A stretch of DNA of 64,000 nt from JAEXNA01 sp037189585. GTDB lineage: Bacteria > Vulcanimicrobiota > Xenobia > Xenobiales > JADMJV01. The stretch spans positions 124,001-188,000 of the forward strand of contig JBBCJA010000020.1 of NCBI GenBank assembly GCA_037189585.1, given 5' to 3'. The position numbers and the translations under genes are program-made. Positions 8,699 to 17,919 of the stretch are shown here, piece after piece. The first letter of the stretch is position 1; the number at the start of each line of letters is the position of its first letter. Under the pieces are notes generated by a model. It saw nothing but the letters and a program-made list of their open reading frames with translations. It ran no database searches and was not told the DNA's origin.

Positions 8699-9322
8699 AT
8701 GTCTTTCTACCGCTTCACACCCGGCGACGAATTGCTATACCGTCAAGAGTTCGGACTGTTAGCCTCCGAGGATGATGAAGGTGAAGAGCTCTTCGCCGAC
8801 GTGGTGCTAGAGCAAAGGGTGAGAGTCCTAGAGGAGACCGCCGAGGGCTGGAGATTCCAAACCGTCTCTCGGGTCGTTCAGGCCGAGGGGCCCCTCTCCG
8901 AGAATCTCCCTCAGACCATGCGGGGCGAAAGCCGGGAGTTTGTCATGAACGCATGGGGCGTCGTGGTGGGAGGAGCGGAAGCCTCGGGTGTGCGCTGGCC
9001 GGTGTTTCCCGAGGACTCCGTGGCGGCAGGGGACAGTTGGGAGGTCGAGGAGTTCATCAGCGGCTCCGCGGATGATTCCAAGTCGCTGGAATACCTGGTC
9101 GAGGCCATACAGGACGGAGTGCTCAGCCTCGTGGTACTCTCCGAATCGGTCGTCGAGGAGGAAGACGACTCCGAGGAGACTCAAGGAGCCGCGACGTTCG
9201 AGTTCTCGCTAGAGCAGGGCCACGTGCTGAGCTCTCAATCGACCCTCGAGCTCAATCGAGAGTCGGGAGTACTGTTCGACGTGATCAGCAAGGTTACTCT
9301 ACAGAGCCGTACTGCTCTTTAG
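8699..9322 (+). CDS. Conserved-looking protein of unknown function, acidic, strand-rich
   Basis: 207 residues; ATG 8699 follows a purine-rich GAGAAGGGCTGGG stretch. There is no signal peptide, TM segment or lipobox. It is very acidic, and its predicted alternating strands include the motif PVFPEDSVAAGDSWEVEE, which resembles the '(P)xxxVxxGDSW' element found in DUF6263-type beta-rich proteins; that resemblance is weak. The last 29 bp overlap, tail to tail, the C-terminal codons of the hybrid histidine kinase on the other strand. It is divergent from the amphipathic-repeat gene, with ~165 bp between them. I cannot assign a role. Confidence 0.6.
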   Translation: MSFYRFTPGDELLYRQEFGLLASEDDEGEELFADVVLEQRVRVLEETAEGWRFQTVSRVVQAEGPLSENLPQTMRGESREFVMNAWGVVVGGAEASGVRWPVFPEDSVAAGDSWEVEEFISGSADDSKSLEYLVEAIQDGVLSLVVLSESVVEEEDDSEETQGAATFEFSLEQGHVLSSQSTLELNRESGVLFDVISKVTLQSRTAL

Positions 9323-11564
9323 GAACTTCGAGAAGCCAGTGCTCGAGTTTTTGCCGCAGGTCCTGGATAGAGAGCGGTTTGGTCAGAAAGTCGTCCATTC
9401 CAGCTTCCAGACAGCGCTCTCGCTCTCCCGACATGGCGTGAGCGGTGAGGGCGATGATGGGGAGCTGGCAGCCGCCCTCGCGCAGCTTTCCCGTAGTCTG
9501 GTAGCCGTCGAGCTCGGGCATCTGACAGTCCATGAAAATAAGGTCGAAAGGAGCGGAGGCGACCTTACGCAAGGCTAGAGCTCCTCGGTCCACGCTTTCC
9601 ACCTCGAGCCCGAGTTTGCTGAGTTGGGAGACCAGGACCTTGGAGATGACGAGGTTGTCTTCGACCACTAGAATTCTGGCTGGGGGTAGGGAACGTTTCG
9701 AAGGCAACGAGATGTTTGTCTGAGCTAGCTCTCGCTCGCTCGGTTCACGAAGCGGGATCTCGAACCAGAAGGTCGAGCCTTCTCCGAGGACGCTAGAGGC
9801 CCCCAGGGTACCACCCATCAGCTCCACTAGTCGTTTCACGATACTCAGACCCAGACCGGTTCCGCCGTATTTTCGCGACGTGGAGCCTTCCACTTGGACA
9901 AAAGGCTGAAATAGGTTTTTGAGGTCTTCCGGTGCGATGCCGATCCCGGAGTCGTTGACCTCAAAACGCAAGTTCGAACCGTGGCGGCTGATCTTAAGGT
10001 CGACTCCACCCTGTTGAGTGAATTTCAGGGCGTTGCTGACCAGGTTGACCAGGAGTTGGCGAATTCGGTCAGGATCTCCCAGCAACGTATTGGGCACGTC
10101 CTCATGGATGGCGGCTCGCAGCCATAGCCCTCGCTCCTCGGCCTGAGGACGGAACAGCGCCATGGTTTTGTCGATCTTTCTTTGAAGTTCATAGACTCTC
10201 TCGCTCAGGACCAGCTTGCCCGCCTCGATGCGGGAGAGATCCAAAACGTCGTCGAGGATGGCCAGAAGGCTCCGTGAACATTCGTAAATCGTGTCGAGGC
10301 TCTCTTTTTGGAAGTCGCTGAGCGGAGTATCGTAGAGCAGGTCGAGCATGCCTTGGATTCCCGTCATAGGCGTGCGCAGTTCATGGCTCATGTTGGCCAG
10401 AAACTGTGATTTCATACGGCTGGCATGAATGAGTGCCAGCTCGGCTTCCCGTTTGTCGTGGACGTCCGTGGTGGATCCTATCCACTCACGCACCACCTCG
10501 CACTCGGTCAAAAGCGGCACGGCTTTGATCTCATTGTAGCGATAGCCTTGATGCTCCTGACTCCAGATGCGGGCATGGCCCAGGAAGATATTTGGTGTTT
10601 CTTTCGCGTCTCGAAACCCTCGAGAGAGCATTTCCGCATCCTCGGGATGAATCGAGCTTTTCCAGCCATGGTTGCGATGAGAGGCCCAGGCCGACCCCGT
10701 ATAGCGCTCCCATTCGACTTGAGGTTCGATGAAGTTTCCGTCCGCGTCACAGGTCCATACGATGGAGGAAGTGGCGCGGACCAATGAAACGTACCTCGCT
10801 TCCATTTTCTGTCGAGCTAGTTCGGCCAAGTGCTCGCGGCTGACATCCAGAGTGATACCATCGAAACGAACCGGTTTCCCCCGAGGATCATAGTTCGCTC
10901 GACCTATGGCACGGATCCATCGTAGGATATCGTCAGGGCCGCGAGTTCGAAACACCGTGTCATAGTGGGCGGCGTTCTCGATCGAATGTTCGACGGCCAG
11001 TCTGGTCGGTTCACGGTCTTCTTCCAGCATGCACTCGTAGAACGTCTCGATGGTGACGTGGTAGTCCGGCGGGAGACCAAAGTGGGATTTGCAGCGCGTG
11101 TCCCATACGAGGTTGGACAAGGGAAGGTCGCAAAGCCAGACACCCAGATCGACCCCTTCCATAACCATCTCCAGACGTGCGTGCTCCTGCTCGTAAGCGC
11201 TCTCTAGAGCTTGATGAGTCTTTTCGGTTTGATCCAGGCGCGCCTGGATCAGGTCAAACCGCTCCCGCCAGAGCTTGTCGTTGCCGAGGGTTCCCAGCTG
11301 ATGGGCGAAGCCGGACAGAATCTCGCGCCACTCCACCGGCCGCTCGGCCGCGGGATCGAACCAGACGACCAGCCAGCCCGGCATGGCGCCGGGACTGGCT
11401 GCCCAGTGAGCTCCCTCGCTCTCTCCTTTGGAGAGCGCGGATTCGATGTTCTCTCGCAATGACTCGGGAGCGATACCGAGCCGCCAGGTCCGGTTCCAAA
11501 AACCTATTCCGTCCGCTCTAAGGCAAAGACGGGCTAAGTCGAGAAGGTCGCTACCGGCCAGCAT
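9294..11564 (-). CDS. PAS-PAS hybrid sensor histidine kinase with receiver domain
   Basis: 756 residues, apparently cytoplasmic (no TM segments). Order: N-terminal sensor region with coiled coil (~100-130), two PAS folds with PAC-like tails (~131-245 and ~255-370), HisKA with H-box MSHELRTPM (His394), HATPase with N-box NLVSNALKF, G1 DSGIG and G2 GGTGLGL, then a receiver domain (629-750) with acidic pocket VVED and phospho-acceptor Asp679 in IFMDCQMP. It should autophosphorylate and relay to its own receiver; the onward partner (HPt or second kinase) is not in the window. It is the last gene of a minus-strand block led by a glycine-zipper gene, a Hanks kinase, a hydrophobic-module gene and a protein-glutaminase-like gene, with a 57-bp gap upstream. 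Confidence 0.93.
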   Translation of the reverse strand: MLAGSDLLDLARLCLRADGIGFWNRTWRLGIAPESLRENIESALSKGESEGAHWAASPGAMPGWLVVWFDPAAERPVEWREILSGFAHQLGTLGNDKLWRERFDLIQARLDQTEKTHQALESAYEQEHARLEMVMEGVDLGVWLCDLPLSNLVWDTRCKSHFGLPPDYHVTIETFYECMLEEDREPTRLAVEHSIENAAHYDTVFRTRGPDDILRWIRAIGRANYDPRGKPVRFDGITLDVSREHLAELARQKMEARYVSLVRATSSIVWTCDADGNFIEPQVEWERYTGSAWASHRNHGWKSSIHPEDAEMLSRGFRDAKETPNIFLGHARIWSQEHQGYRYNEIKAVPLLTECEVVREWIGSTTDVHDKREAELALIHASRMKSQFLANMSHELRTPMTGIQGMLDLLYDTPLSDFQKESLDTIYECSRSLLAILDDVLDLSRIEAGKLVLSERVYELQRKIDKTMALFRPQAEERGLWLRAAIHEDVPNTLLGDPDRIRQLLVNLVSNALKFTQQGGVDLKISRHGSNLRFEVNDSGIGIAPEDLKNLFQPFVQVEGSTSRKYGGTGLGLSIVKRLVELMGGTLGASSVLGEGSTFWFEIPLREPSERELAQTNISLPSKRSLPPARILVVEDNLVISKVLVSQLSKLGLEVESVDRGALALRKVASAPFDLIFMDCQMPELDGYQTTGKLREGGCQLPIIALTAHAMSGERERCLEAGMDDFLTKPLSIQDLRQKLEHWLLEVPKEQYGSVE

Positions 11565-11621
11565 GACAAGGAGTGTTCTTCCTGGCGATGGCGATTCTCC
11601 TCCGCCGAAGCGGGGAGTCTA

Positions 11622-12647
11622 CTATCGGCTCTTGTAAGGGTCGAAGCCCGCGGGACGGTTGTCCCAGGAAGCGGAGACGGGTTCTTGCTCAGGCATCGGC
11701 TCTAAGACCAGAGCACCACCGATCGTGGTGTGCAGCTGGTAGGCTGGTTCGCGACTGGTCTCCACACCGTCGGGGAAGACGGTCAAGGTCTTTCCGCCCA
11801 CCACAAAATCGCCACCGGAGCCGGGCTTATCCCAGGTCGGCTTGACGAAGTCGCCGACAGGGTGTCCGGCAGCTTTTTTGATGCCATGAAGACGCTTGGC
11901 GTAGCCCTGCAAGGTACCGACCGCCGGGGTGAGCGAACGGGAGAAGTTGTCGTCCGGACGTCTATCGCGAGGATAGTACTGCTCGGCCGAGACTAGATCG
12001 ATCTCCACGTTGGGGCCTTTGTTCATGGCCTTGACCCACTGCTCGGGGTCCATCGGCTCGCGCGAGAAGCCGGGGTCGATGATTTTGGGAACCGGCTTAC
12101 CGTCTCCGCCGTCCACGAAGACCAGCGGCGCCACGTGATACCACCAACGGGCCGTCATCAAGTCGTTCTTGGCCTCGAGGTCGCCGCGGCAGAACATCTT
12201 GGCGTTGTTGATGCCGTGCTGGCGGAAACTCTCGTCCATCATGTGGGCCCGCGCGTAACATCCGTCGGTGATGTAGCCGTAAGGAATGTTCGACTCGTCG
12301 TAGAGGGCGGCCATCATCTCTTTGAGCTCACCCACGGTGGCCAATCGACCGTTGAGTTTGTCGAAGTTGTCGGTGTGGAGAAAATCGATGCCGATTCCTG
12401 GCAGTCCGGCGCTCAGCTGATCCTGGACATCCTTAATGTCGACCGAGACCGTTTCTGGCTTGGCGCTGGTGCTGCCACCTAAAGCTTGGAGCTGCTGGAG
12501 CAGATTGGACAGCGGTGAGGACGACGCCGATGGTGCGAAGCCGTCTTGGACCTGGGGCGTGCCGCCCTCGGATTGGCCCACGGAAGAACTCGCGACGCGC
12601 GAAAGTTGGCGAAGAGGAAGTTGGGAGCTTGCGCTGCTGATGAACAT
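11622..12647 (-). CDS. Putative effector with protein-glutaminase (protein-glutamine deamidase)-like domain
   Basis: 341 residues. Residues 1-60 are Ser-rich and disordered (MFISSASSQLPLRQLSRVAS...), with no Sec signal. Residues ~95-215 carry the protein-glutaminase pattern: YITDGCYARAHMM (Cys130), WWYHVAPLV (His171) and KIIDPGFSREPMDPEQW (Asp191), in the order Cys-His-Asp of that papain-like fold (the Gln_deamidase_2-type family as I recall it). Such enzymes convert glutamine side chains in proteins to glutamate, and related deamidases serve as toxins. The remaining ~110 residues are less conserved. It sits between a hydrophobic-module gene (90 bp upstream) and the hybrid histidine kinase (57 bp downstream). 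A CGTTAAAG box lies at 12658-12665, 11 bp before the ATG. Export and target are inferred, not shown. Confidence 0.78.
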   Translation of the reverse strand: MFISSASSQLPLRQLSRVASSSVGQSEGGTPQVQDGFAPSASSSPLSNLLQQLQALGGSTSAKPETVSVDIKDVQDQLSAGLPGIGIDFLHTDNFDKLNGRLATVGELKEMMAALYDESNIPYGYITDGCYARAHMMDESFRQHGINNAKMFCRGDLEAKNDLMTARWWYHVAPLVFVDGGDGKPVPKIIDPGFSREPMDPEQWVKAMNKGPNVEIDLVSAEQYYPRDRRPDDNFSRSLTPAVGTLQGYAKRLHGIKKAAGHPVGDFVKPTWDKPGSGGDFVVGGKTLTVFPDGVETSREPAYQLHTTIGGALVLEPMPEQEPVSASWDNRPAGFDPYKSR

Positions 12648-12737
12648 GGATGACCTGCTTTAACGATTTTTGCGAATCTATCGTGTTGGGCGAGGAAAAG
12701 AATTACCTGAAAGTTACCGCTCCGCCACAAAAAGTTT

Positions 12738-13346
12738 CTATTCGTCGGTGGAGCGGTTAATGGTGCTCTCGAAGGCGGCTTTGGTCAACATAGCTCCGAC
12801 CTGAACGCCGGTGACGATGTCGGCTGTCGCTGGAAAGAAGAATGGAACGAAGGCCGAGGCGCCTTTGATGGTATCCAAGGAGCCGGTGACGATCTCTTTC
12901 CAGTCCGGAGTACCGTCGACGAAGATCTCCTCGTGCAGCTCACGGACTCCCAGGCTTAATTCCAGGGTCGCCTGGCCCAGGTTCAGCGCTTGAGCCGTAT
13001 TGGCCGCGAACTGTCCCGGGAGCATCGAAATGACGCCGGAGAGCCCCAAGGCCAGGGAGGAGGCTCCTTCCATCTTCTGTTCCAAAGACTTACCCGAGAG
13101 GCCCTGGTAGGCGCGAGCGAAGGCTAAAGTGCTGACGACGGACTGGGCAACCCCTCCCACGACCGGATTGCGTTCTTTGATATCGAAGTAGTCGATGGCG
13201 GCTTGGGGGACCTCCACCGTGACTTCGTTGATCGTCACCTCACGCCAGTCCGGCATTTTTCCGGGCAGACGCTCGATGAGCGCCGGAAGTGTCTTGGCCG
13301 GAGGGCGGACTGAGGCTGAGCTCGTCTTTCCAGTCAGGATGTTCAC
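12738..13346 (-). CDS. Small leaderless protein with two hydrophobic modules
   Basis: 202 residues from GTG 13346 (MNILTGKTSSASVRPPAK...). The N-terminus is short and polar with no signal peptide. Residues ~65-115 and ~125-190 are two Ala/Gly/Leu-rich hydrophobic stretches, each preceded by a polar helix: AYQGLSGKSLEQKMEGASS then ALGLSGVISMLPG, and ELHEEIFVDGTPDWKEIVTGS then a hydrophobic segment with FVPFFFPA. This layout matches modules in the proteins at 7058 and 23129, suggesting distant paralogy. It lies 63 bp after the kinase-AAA-TPR gene and 90 bp before the deamidase-like gene on the same strand, and could be a chaperone, immunity or pore-forming partner. That is speculation; no known family is recognised. 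Confidence 0.6.
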   Translation of the reverse strand: MNILTGKTSSASVRPPAKTLPALIERLPGKMPDWREVTINEVTVEVPQAAIDYFDIKERNPVVGGVAQSVVSTLAFARAYQGLSGKSLEQKMEGASSLALGLSGVISMLPGQFAANTAQALNLGQATLELSLGVRELHEEIFVDGTPDWKEIVTGSLDTIKGASAFVPFFFPATADIVTGVQVGAMLTKAAFESTINRSTDE

Positions 13347-13409
13347 GCTGTCAGATTACCGCGGGAGCTCTGAAAGAAGACTGAAAAACGAGCGGAAATG
13401 GCGTGAAAT

Positions 13410-16400
13410 CTATCGTTCAGAAAGGAGTCGTTTAATGAGGCTCCGTCTGAAGGCGTTGCTCTCGGGTCGCTCTAGAAGACGCTGAGCCAGCAATCGCGCT
13501 TCATCGAGCTCTGCTCGTTTCAAGTGCCACATCATCTTCATCAGTTTGAGGCGAAACCGCAGATGGGCGAAGGGGCGCAGATGGCGTTCCGAGTCGTCCC
13601 AGTCGGAGGCCGTCATACTCTCGGCCCCCGCGCTCCCCTTAAGGCGAGTTTCGATCAACAAAACGTGGAGTGAGGCCTTGTAGTAGCGCAGCTCGTCGAG
13701 ATCGGCGCAGAGTGTTATCCCTTCTAGGGCCAGCGCCTCGGCTCTCTCGATGCCGCCGGGCAGGCCTTCCCAGATCTCCTTTTCCACCTTAAGTTGTAGC
13801 CAGGTGACCCTGAGATAAGGAAAGAGCTCGAAGTCCCGTTCAGAGAGGCTCTGATAGAGCGGCTCGAGCTCCTCCCAGCGGCCCAGGTAGATCATCGCTC
13901 GAACCAACTGGCAGGTGCCTAAAATTAGGTCGCGCCGATTCTCCAGCGCCTGGGCTAGGTGGTAGCCTTTCCAACCGATATCGATGGCCTCTTCAAATTC
14001 GGCCATGGTAATGAAGTTGGTGGCCGATAGGGCGTAAGCTGAAGGAAGGGAAGTGAGATGGCCCAGCCGTTCCCCCTCCTCGGCCACTTCTTGGAACAGC
14101 TCAAGACTTCGTTCCGGGCGTCCCGAGACATAGTAGAGATAAGCCAAGTCTCTTTGAAGGTCGATGCGTCGAAAAGACTGAGGAGCCTGTTTGAGCTTCT
14201 CGATGGCGGTGTCTAGATAACGTAATGTCTGGGCTTGCCAGCCGGTGGGAAGGCGCAGGCAGAGATAGGCTCCGCTAAAGGCTGACTGGGCGGCGCTCAA
14301 AGGATCGTCGACATCGGGCTTGATCTGTCTCTGAGTCAGAGCCACGTTGACGGCCTGCTGAACCCAGCCCGACGGGCGAAGAAAGAAGAGAAGCCGCTGA
14401 AGCTCGGCGCAGATGGCACTCATCTCTTCTTTTTGTTCTTGATCCAATCTCGCGACTCGCGAGCGGGAGGTCAGAGAGAGGCGACGGCTGGAGAGCGCCT
14501 TGAGCAGATCCAAAAGGCTGGGACTCCCCTTGGCCTCCTCAAGGTTGCCCAGGTGAAGCTCGCTCCAGACAGATTTGAGTAAGCTAAAACAGCTCGCCGA
14601 GTCTCCCTGGGAGTCCTTGGTCAACGCGAGTTTGCGCTTGAGGCGAAGCGCGCGCCCTCCCTGGGGCGCCGCGGCCAGCAGCGCTTCATAGGCGGTGGCC
14701 GCTTGGGCCAGCTCTCCCTGATGGCGCAACGCATCGGCACACTTTTCCTCGAGTTCGTCTCGGTCGATACCGAGTTGCTCGAGTCCGGCTCCCGAGCCCA
14801 GGATCTCGCGGTAAAGTGCCGCGGCTTGAGCAAAAGAGAAAGAACTCAAGGCTCGGTCGGCACTGACCAGAAGATGGCGGATCGCCTCTCCCTCCTCACC
14901 AGCTTCCCTGTAGTGCCAGGCTAGCCAGAAGGGATCACAATGTTCCCCGCTTTGGGCCAACGCCTCTCGACAGATGGCCAGATGGGTCGAGCGTTTTTCG
15001 CTGGCTTGGGTCGAATCCAGTAGGACGGCTGGGATGACGCTGTTGCAGAAATCGAAGGTTTCCGATCCTTTTCCCTCTTTGACCAGGCCTTTGGTCGCAA
15101 GCGAAAGTAGGCGGTCGAGGACTTCTGGTTCAGGTCTTCGCAGAAGACCGGCTAGAAGAGGAAAGGAGAACCTCATGCCCAGGAAGGCCGCTTTTTTTAG
15201 CAGTTCGCGGTCCTCGCTGTCGAGAGGACGCAGACGTCGAGCTACCACGCTTTTGAGCGTGTCGGGGATCTTTGAGGAGGCTGTGCTCTTAGCTGAATGG
15301 GTGGACAGTTGGAGACGCCAGACATCCTCGCCTTCCTTGCGATGTCTTTGCAGGCGACCTTCTTCTAGAAACGCTCTGGTCATCTCGATGAGAAAGAGGG
15401 GATTCCCCTCGGATTGAGAGATGAAGGCGCGAAGACTCAATTCTTCCAAAGCTCCCCCACCGAGCATGGAAAGGATCAATCGACGGGCGGCCTCGTTATC
15501 CAGCGGCCCGAGTTCGATGCTCAGTAGTCCGGGCGAGGCCAGGGTCTGCTCTAGACGGCTTCCTAAGATTTCAGTTTTCTCACCCAAGCCCATGCTGGCG
15601 ACCACCATCAAGGCGGCCTTGGAGTCGACCTCCTGACGCTGCTTGAGAAAATGGAGAAACTCCAGCGTCTCATCGCCGGCGTACTGAACATCCTCGAGAG
15701 TCAAAAGGGTCACCGGTTCGTCCGAACGGCGCCGGTCATAACTTAAGGCCCGGCGCATCCCCTCGAAGAGCCGATAACGGCGCATGGGGTTGAGCTCGTG
15801 ATCCGCTTCGCTAGAGGTGTCGATCGCCAGCTCCGGCAGAATTAAGGCCAGCTCCGAGCGAAAAGACTCCAAGGCCGGAGGGAGTCCGTGACGCAAGCTG
15901 GCTCTGAGCGGGTCCAGCAGGGGTTGAAAAGGCAGAGTGTCCAGAAGGGACGCGCCGGTTTGAAGGACCTTCCAACGGCGCCTCTTGGCCCAATCGCGCA
16001 GCTCGCTCAAGGCTTTGGATTTCCCCATTCCGGCGGCGCCGGTGAAGATAATGGAGAGACCCTGGGACCCGCTGCCGGTCAGTTTGTGAAAAACTGTGTC
16101 AAGCTCGCTTTCCCTTCCCACGAACCGAGGGGGAAGAGGGAGAGCTTTGAGAGAGGGAGCCACCAGCTCTCTCTCCGCGCTGTCGGTGATGTTGCCAAAG
16201 GCCTGTTTCCACAGGGCACGGACTTGACCGGCCGAGGCGGGACGGTCCTCGGGTCTTTTGGAAAGAAGGCTGTCGACGAGAGCGATGGCGCTTTTGGGAA
16301 GTTGCAAAACGGGTTCGAGAGGGGGAGGAGTCTCATGCAATATCTGGCCGAGCACCGCGATCGGGTCGGGTCCGGTGAACGGTAGTCGATCGGAGAACCA

Positions 16401-17072
16401 GTTATAGAGTAAAACTCCTAGCGCGTAAAGGTCGGCCCGAGGATCGACCTCGGCCCCGATCACTTGCTCTGGGGACATGTAGTGGATCGTTCCCAAGACC
16501 GCGCCCGGAATGGTCAGTCGAGAGACCGAACGCTCGTCCGTGAAGTGCGAGGCCAGCCCCAGGTCTAAAAGTTTGGGCCGACTCTCCGAATCGATCAGGA
16601 TGTTTTCGGGCTTGAGGTCGCGGTGAACGATGCCGGCCTCGTGAAGGACCTGAAGTCCTGAGAGAACGCCGCTGATCCATTCGACGGCACAGTCGGGAAG
16701 CTCCCCGCCCCCCATCGCCTCGCGTTCTCGCTCGAAGGCCGAGTCGATAGTGACTCCTTTGACCCACTCCATGGTGTAGTAGGTGATCCCCTGGATGGCT
16801 CCAAATTCGTGGACCTTCACCAGGTTAGGGTGATCGAACTGCGAGGTCAGATGGAACTCGCGTTCGAAGCGTAGCCGGTCGACTCGGGACAGATTGGGAG
16901 AGTCGATAACCTTGAGCGCGATGGGATCGGCCTCGGCTTTATCTTGGGGAATAACGCGGAAGATCTGTCCCATACCTCCCCGCCCGAGAAGCTCGAGAAC
17001 GCGGAAACGCCCAAAGATCTCGCCCGGACGAGGGAGATTGTTGGTCGGTATCGTGCTCTGTTCCGTCGACAT
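13410..17072 (-). CDS. Ser/Thr protein kinase fused to AAA_16-type ATPase and TPR array (PknK-like regulator)
   Basis: 1220 residues. Kinase domain ~20-290: glycine loop GRGGMGQIF (30-38), ATP lysine in ALKVID (Lys54), catalytic HRDLKPEN (150-157), and DLG in place of DFG (170-172), which is tolerated in many active Hanks kinases. A STAND-like ATPase follows from VGRESEL (~318) with Walker A GAAGMGKS (345-352) and a helical region. The C-terminal ~550 residues are Leu/Ala/Glu-rich TPR-like helices. This is the architecture of PknK and of large regulators in myxobacteria and actinobacteria. It starts 74 bp after the glycine-zipper gene and is followed by the hydrophobic-module, deamidase-like and histidine kinase genes, so it may control or be controlled with them. 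Confidence 0.93.
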   Translation of the reverse strand: MSTEQSTIPTNNLPRPGEIFGRFRVLELLGRGGMGQIFRVIPQDKAEADPIALKVIDSPNLSRVDRLRFEREFHLTSQFDHPNLVKVHEFGAIQGITYYTMEWVKGVTIDSAFEREREAMGGGELPDCAVEWISGVLSGLQVLHEAGIVHRDLKPENILIDSESRPKLLDLGLASHFTDERSVSRLTIPGAVLGTIHYMSPEQVIGAEVDPRADLYALGVLLYNWFSDRLPFTGPDPIAVLGQILHETPPPLEPVLQLPKSAIALVDSLLSKRPEDRPASAGQVRALWKQAFGNITDSAERELVAPSLKALPLPPRFVGRESELDTVFHKLTGSGSQGLSIIFTGAAGMGKSKALSELRDWAKRRRWKVLQTGASLLDTLPFQPLLDPLRASLRHGLPPALESFRSELALILPELAIDTSSEADHELNPMRRYRLFEGMRRALSYDRRRSDEPVTLLTLEDVQYAGDETLEFLHFLKQRQEVDSKAALMVVASMGLGEKTEILGSRLEQTLASPGLLSIELGPLDNEAARRLILSMLGGGALEELSLRAFISQSEGNPLFLIEMTRAFLEEGRLQRHRKEGEDVWRLQLSTHSAKSTASSKIPDTLKSVVARRLRPLDSEDRELLKKAAFLGMRFSFPLLAGLLRRPEPEVLDRLLSLATKGLVKEGKGSETFDFCNSVIPAVLLDSTQASEKRSTHLAICREALAQSGEHCDPFWLAWHYREAGEEGEAIRHLLVSADRALSSFSFAQAAALYREILGSGAGLEQLGIDRDELEEKCADALRHQGELAQAATAYEALLAAAPQGGRALRLKRKLALTKDSQGDSASCFSLLKSVWSELHLGNLEEAKGSPSLLDLLKALSSRRLSLTSRSRVARLDQEQKEEMSAICAELQRLLFFLRPSGWVQQAVNVALTQRQIKPDVDDPLSAAQSAFSGAYLCLRLPTGWQAQTLRYLDTAIEKLKQAPQSFRRIDLQRDLAYLYYVSGRPERSLELFQEVAEEGERLGHLTSLPSAYALSATNFITMAEFEEAIDIGWKGYHLAQALENRRDLILGTCQLVRAMIYLGRWEELEPLYQSLSERDFELFPYLRVTWLQLKVEKEIWEGLPGGIERAEALALEGITLCADLDELRYYKASLHVLLIETRLKGSAGAESMTASDWDDSERHLRPFAHLRFRLKLMKMMWHLKRAELDEARLLAQRLLERPESNAFRRSLIKRLLSER

Positions 17073-17146
17073 GCTCTAGAAATAGCGCGGACAAGGCCCC
17101 GAGGGGCGCCTTGTCCGAGGTGGGCTATAAAGTCTCGCGCCTATGG

Positions 17147-17779
17147 CTACGCTCGACCTTCCTTGGCTTCCTCCGCTCGATAACGAGCGATCACATTGGG
17201 GTACTGTTCTTTGTTGGAGACAAGTTCCGAACCGACCTTAGCCACGGCTCCGAAGCCTGCTCCAAGCGTGCCCAATCCCACCGCGCCGGCGAGTCCACCG
17301 ACCACGCCGCCGGCTGAACCAGCCAGCGCTCCTAGCGCCGCTCCGCCGTAGAAGCCTCCGAAGCCTCCGACCACCGCTCCGAGGGCTCCGGCCAGTACGC
17401 CTCCAACCAAGGCGAGGCCGCCATCTCTCTTATGGGTGGCCAGCATAAAGCCACCCGCTCCTAGCGCCACAGCTCCGATCAACGCGCCAGCGGGGGCGGC
17501 GGTGATGCCGGCGATGGCGCCGACCGCGCCGCCGACGGCACCAGCCAAGGAGCCCACGACCACCCCGGCGGCTCCACCAAAGGCGGCTCCGAGCTTGGCG
17601 TGTTGGGCAAGCTTCTTCTCCTCGGCCTTTATCGCCACGGCGTCATAACCGACACTCACCACATCGGGCGGCCCCTGGGTGGCCACCTCGGACCGCGCGG
17701 AAACGGCCGGCTCGCCCTTGGCCGCGGTCTTGTTTCGCTGAAGGTTGGAGACTGTCGCGCCTCCGCTCAAAATCTGCAT
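17147..17779 (-). CDS. Glycine-zipper membrane-associated protein
   Basis: 210 residues. ATG 17779 (MQILSGGATV...) is chosen because GGAG lies 10 nt upstream; the earlier in-frame GTG would sit almost on that site. Residues 1-55 are polar with no signal peptide. Residues ~65-185 are a dense glycine-zipper run (GAAFGGAAGVVVGSLAGAVG, GGFGGFYGGAALGALAGSAG), predicted to form packed membrane helices or pores. The C-terminus is polar and charged. The N-terminal segment before the zippers (DVVSVGYDAVAIKAEE) resembles that of the glycine-zipper protein at 58342 (GDEVVVDAKGNSIERK). The gene leads a minus-strand row ending in the hybrid histidine kinase, and its upstream region holds a CGTTAAC inverted repeat. 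The localisation is inferred. Confidence 0.65.
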   Translation of the reverse strand: MQILSGGATVSNLQRNKTAAKGEPAVSARSEVATQGPPDVVSVGYDAVAIKAEEKKLAQHAKLGAAFGGAAGVVVGSLAGAVGGAVGAIAGITAAPAGALIGAVALGAGGFMLATHKRDGGLALVGGVLAGALGAVVGGFGGFYGGAALGALAGSAGGVVGGLAGAVGLGTLGAGFGAVAKVGSELVSNKEQYPNVIARYRAEEAKEGRA

Positions 17780-17833
17780 GATTATCACACTCCTGTATTT
17801 GGGAAGAGTTTGTACCAGGGGACGACCGCTGAG

Positions 17834-17850
17834 GTTAACGGAACGTTAAC
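17834..17850. promoter_or_regulatory. Inverted repeat GTTAACG-GAA-CGTTAAC in divergent promoter region
   Basis: A perfect 7-3-7 inverted repeat between the divergent starts at 17779 (minus) and 17920 (plus). The two half-sites are 10 bp apart, one helical turn. Similar CGTTAA sites, also 10 bp apart but directly repeated, occur upstream of the gene starting at 24751. Probable regulator binding site; the regulator is unknown. Confidence 0.4.
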
Positions 17851-17919
17851 TTCAAAGAAGGGTTCCGAAGATGATGGAGAATGCGGCCACGGCCAAGCAA
17901 ACGAAAGGGGACCAGTGCG

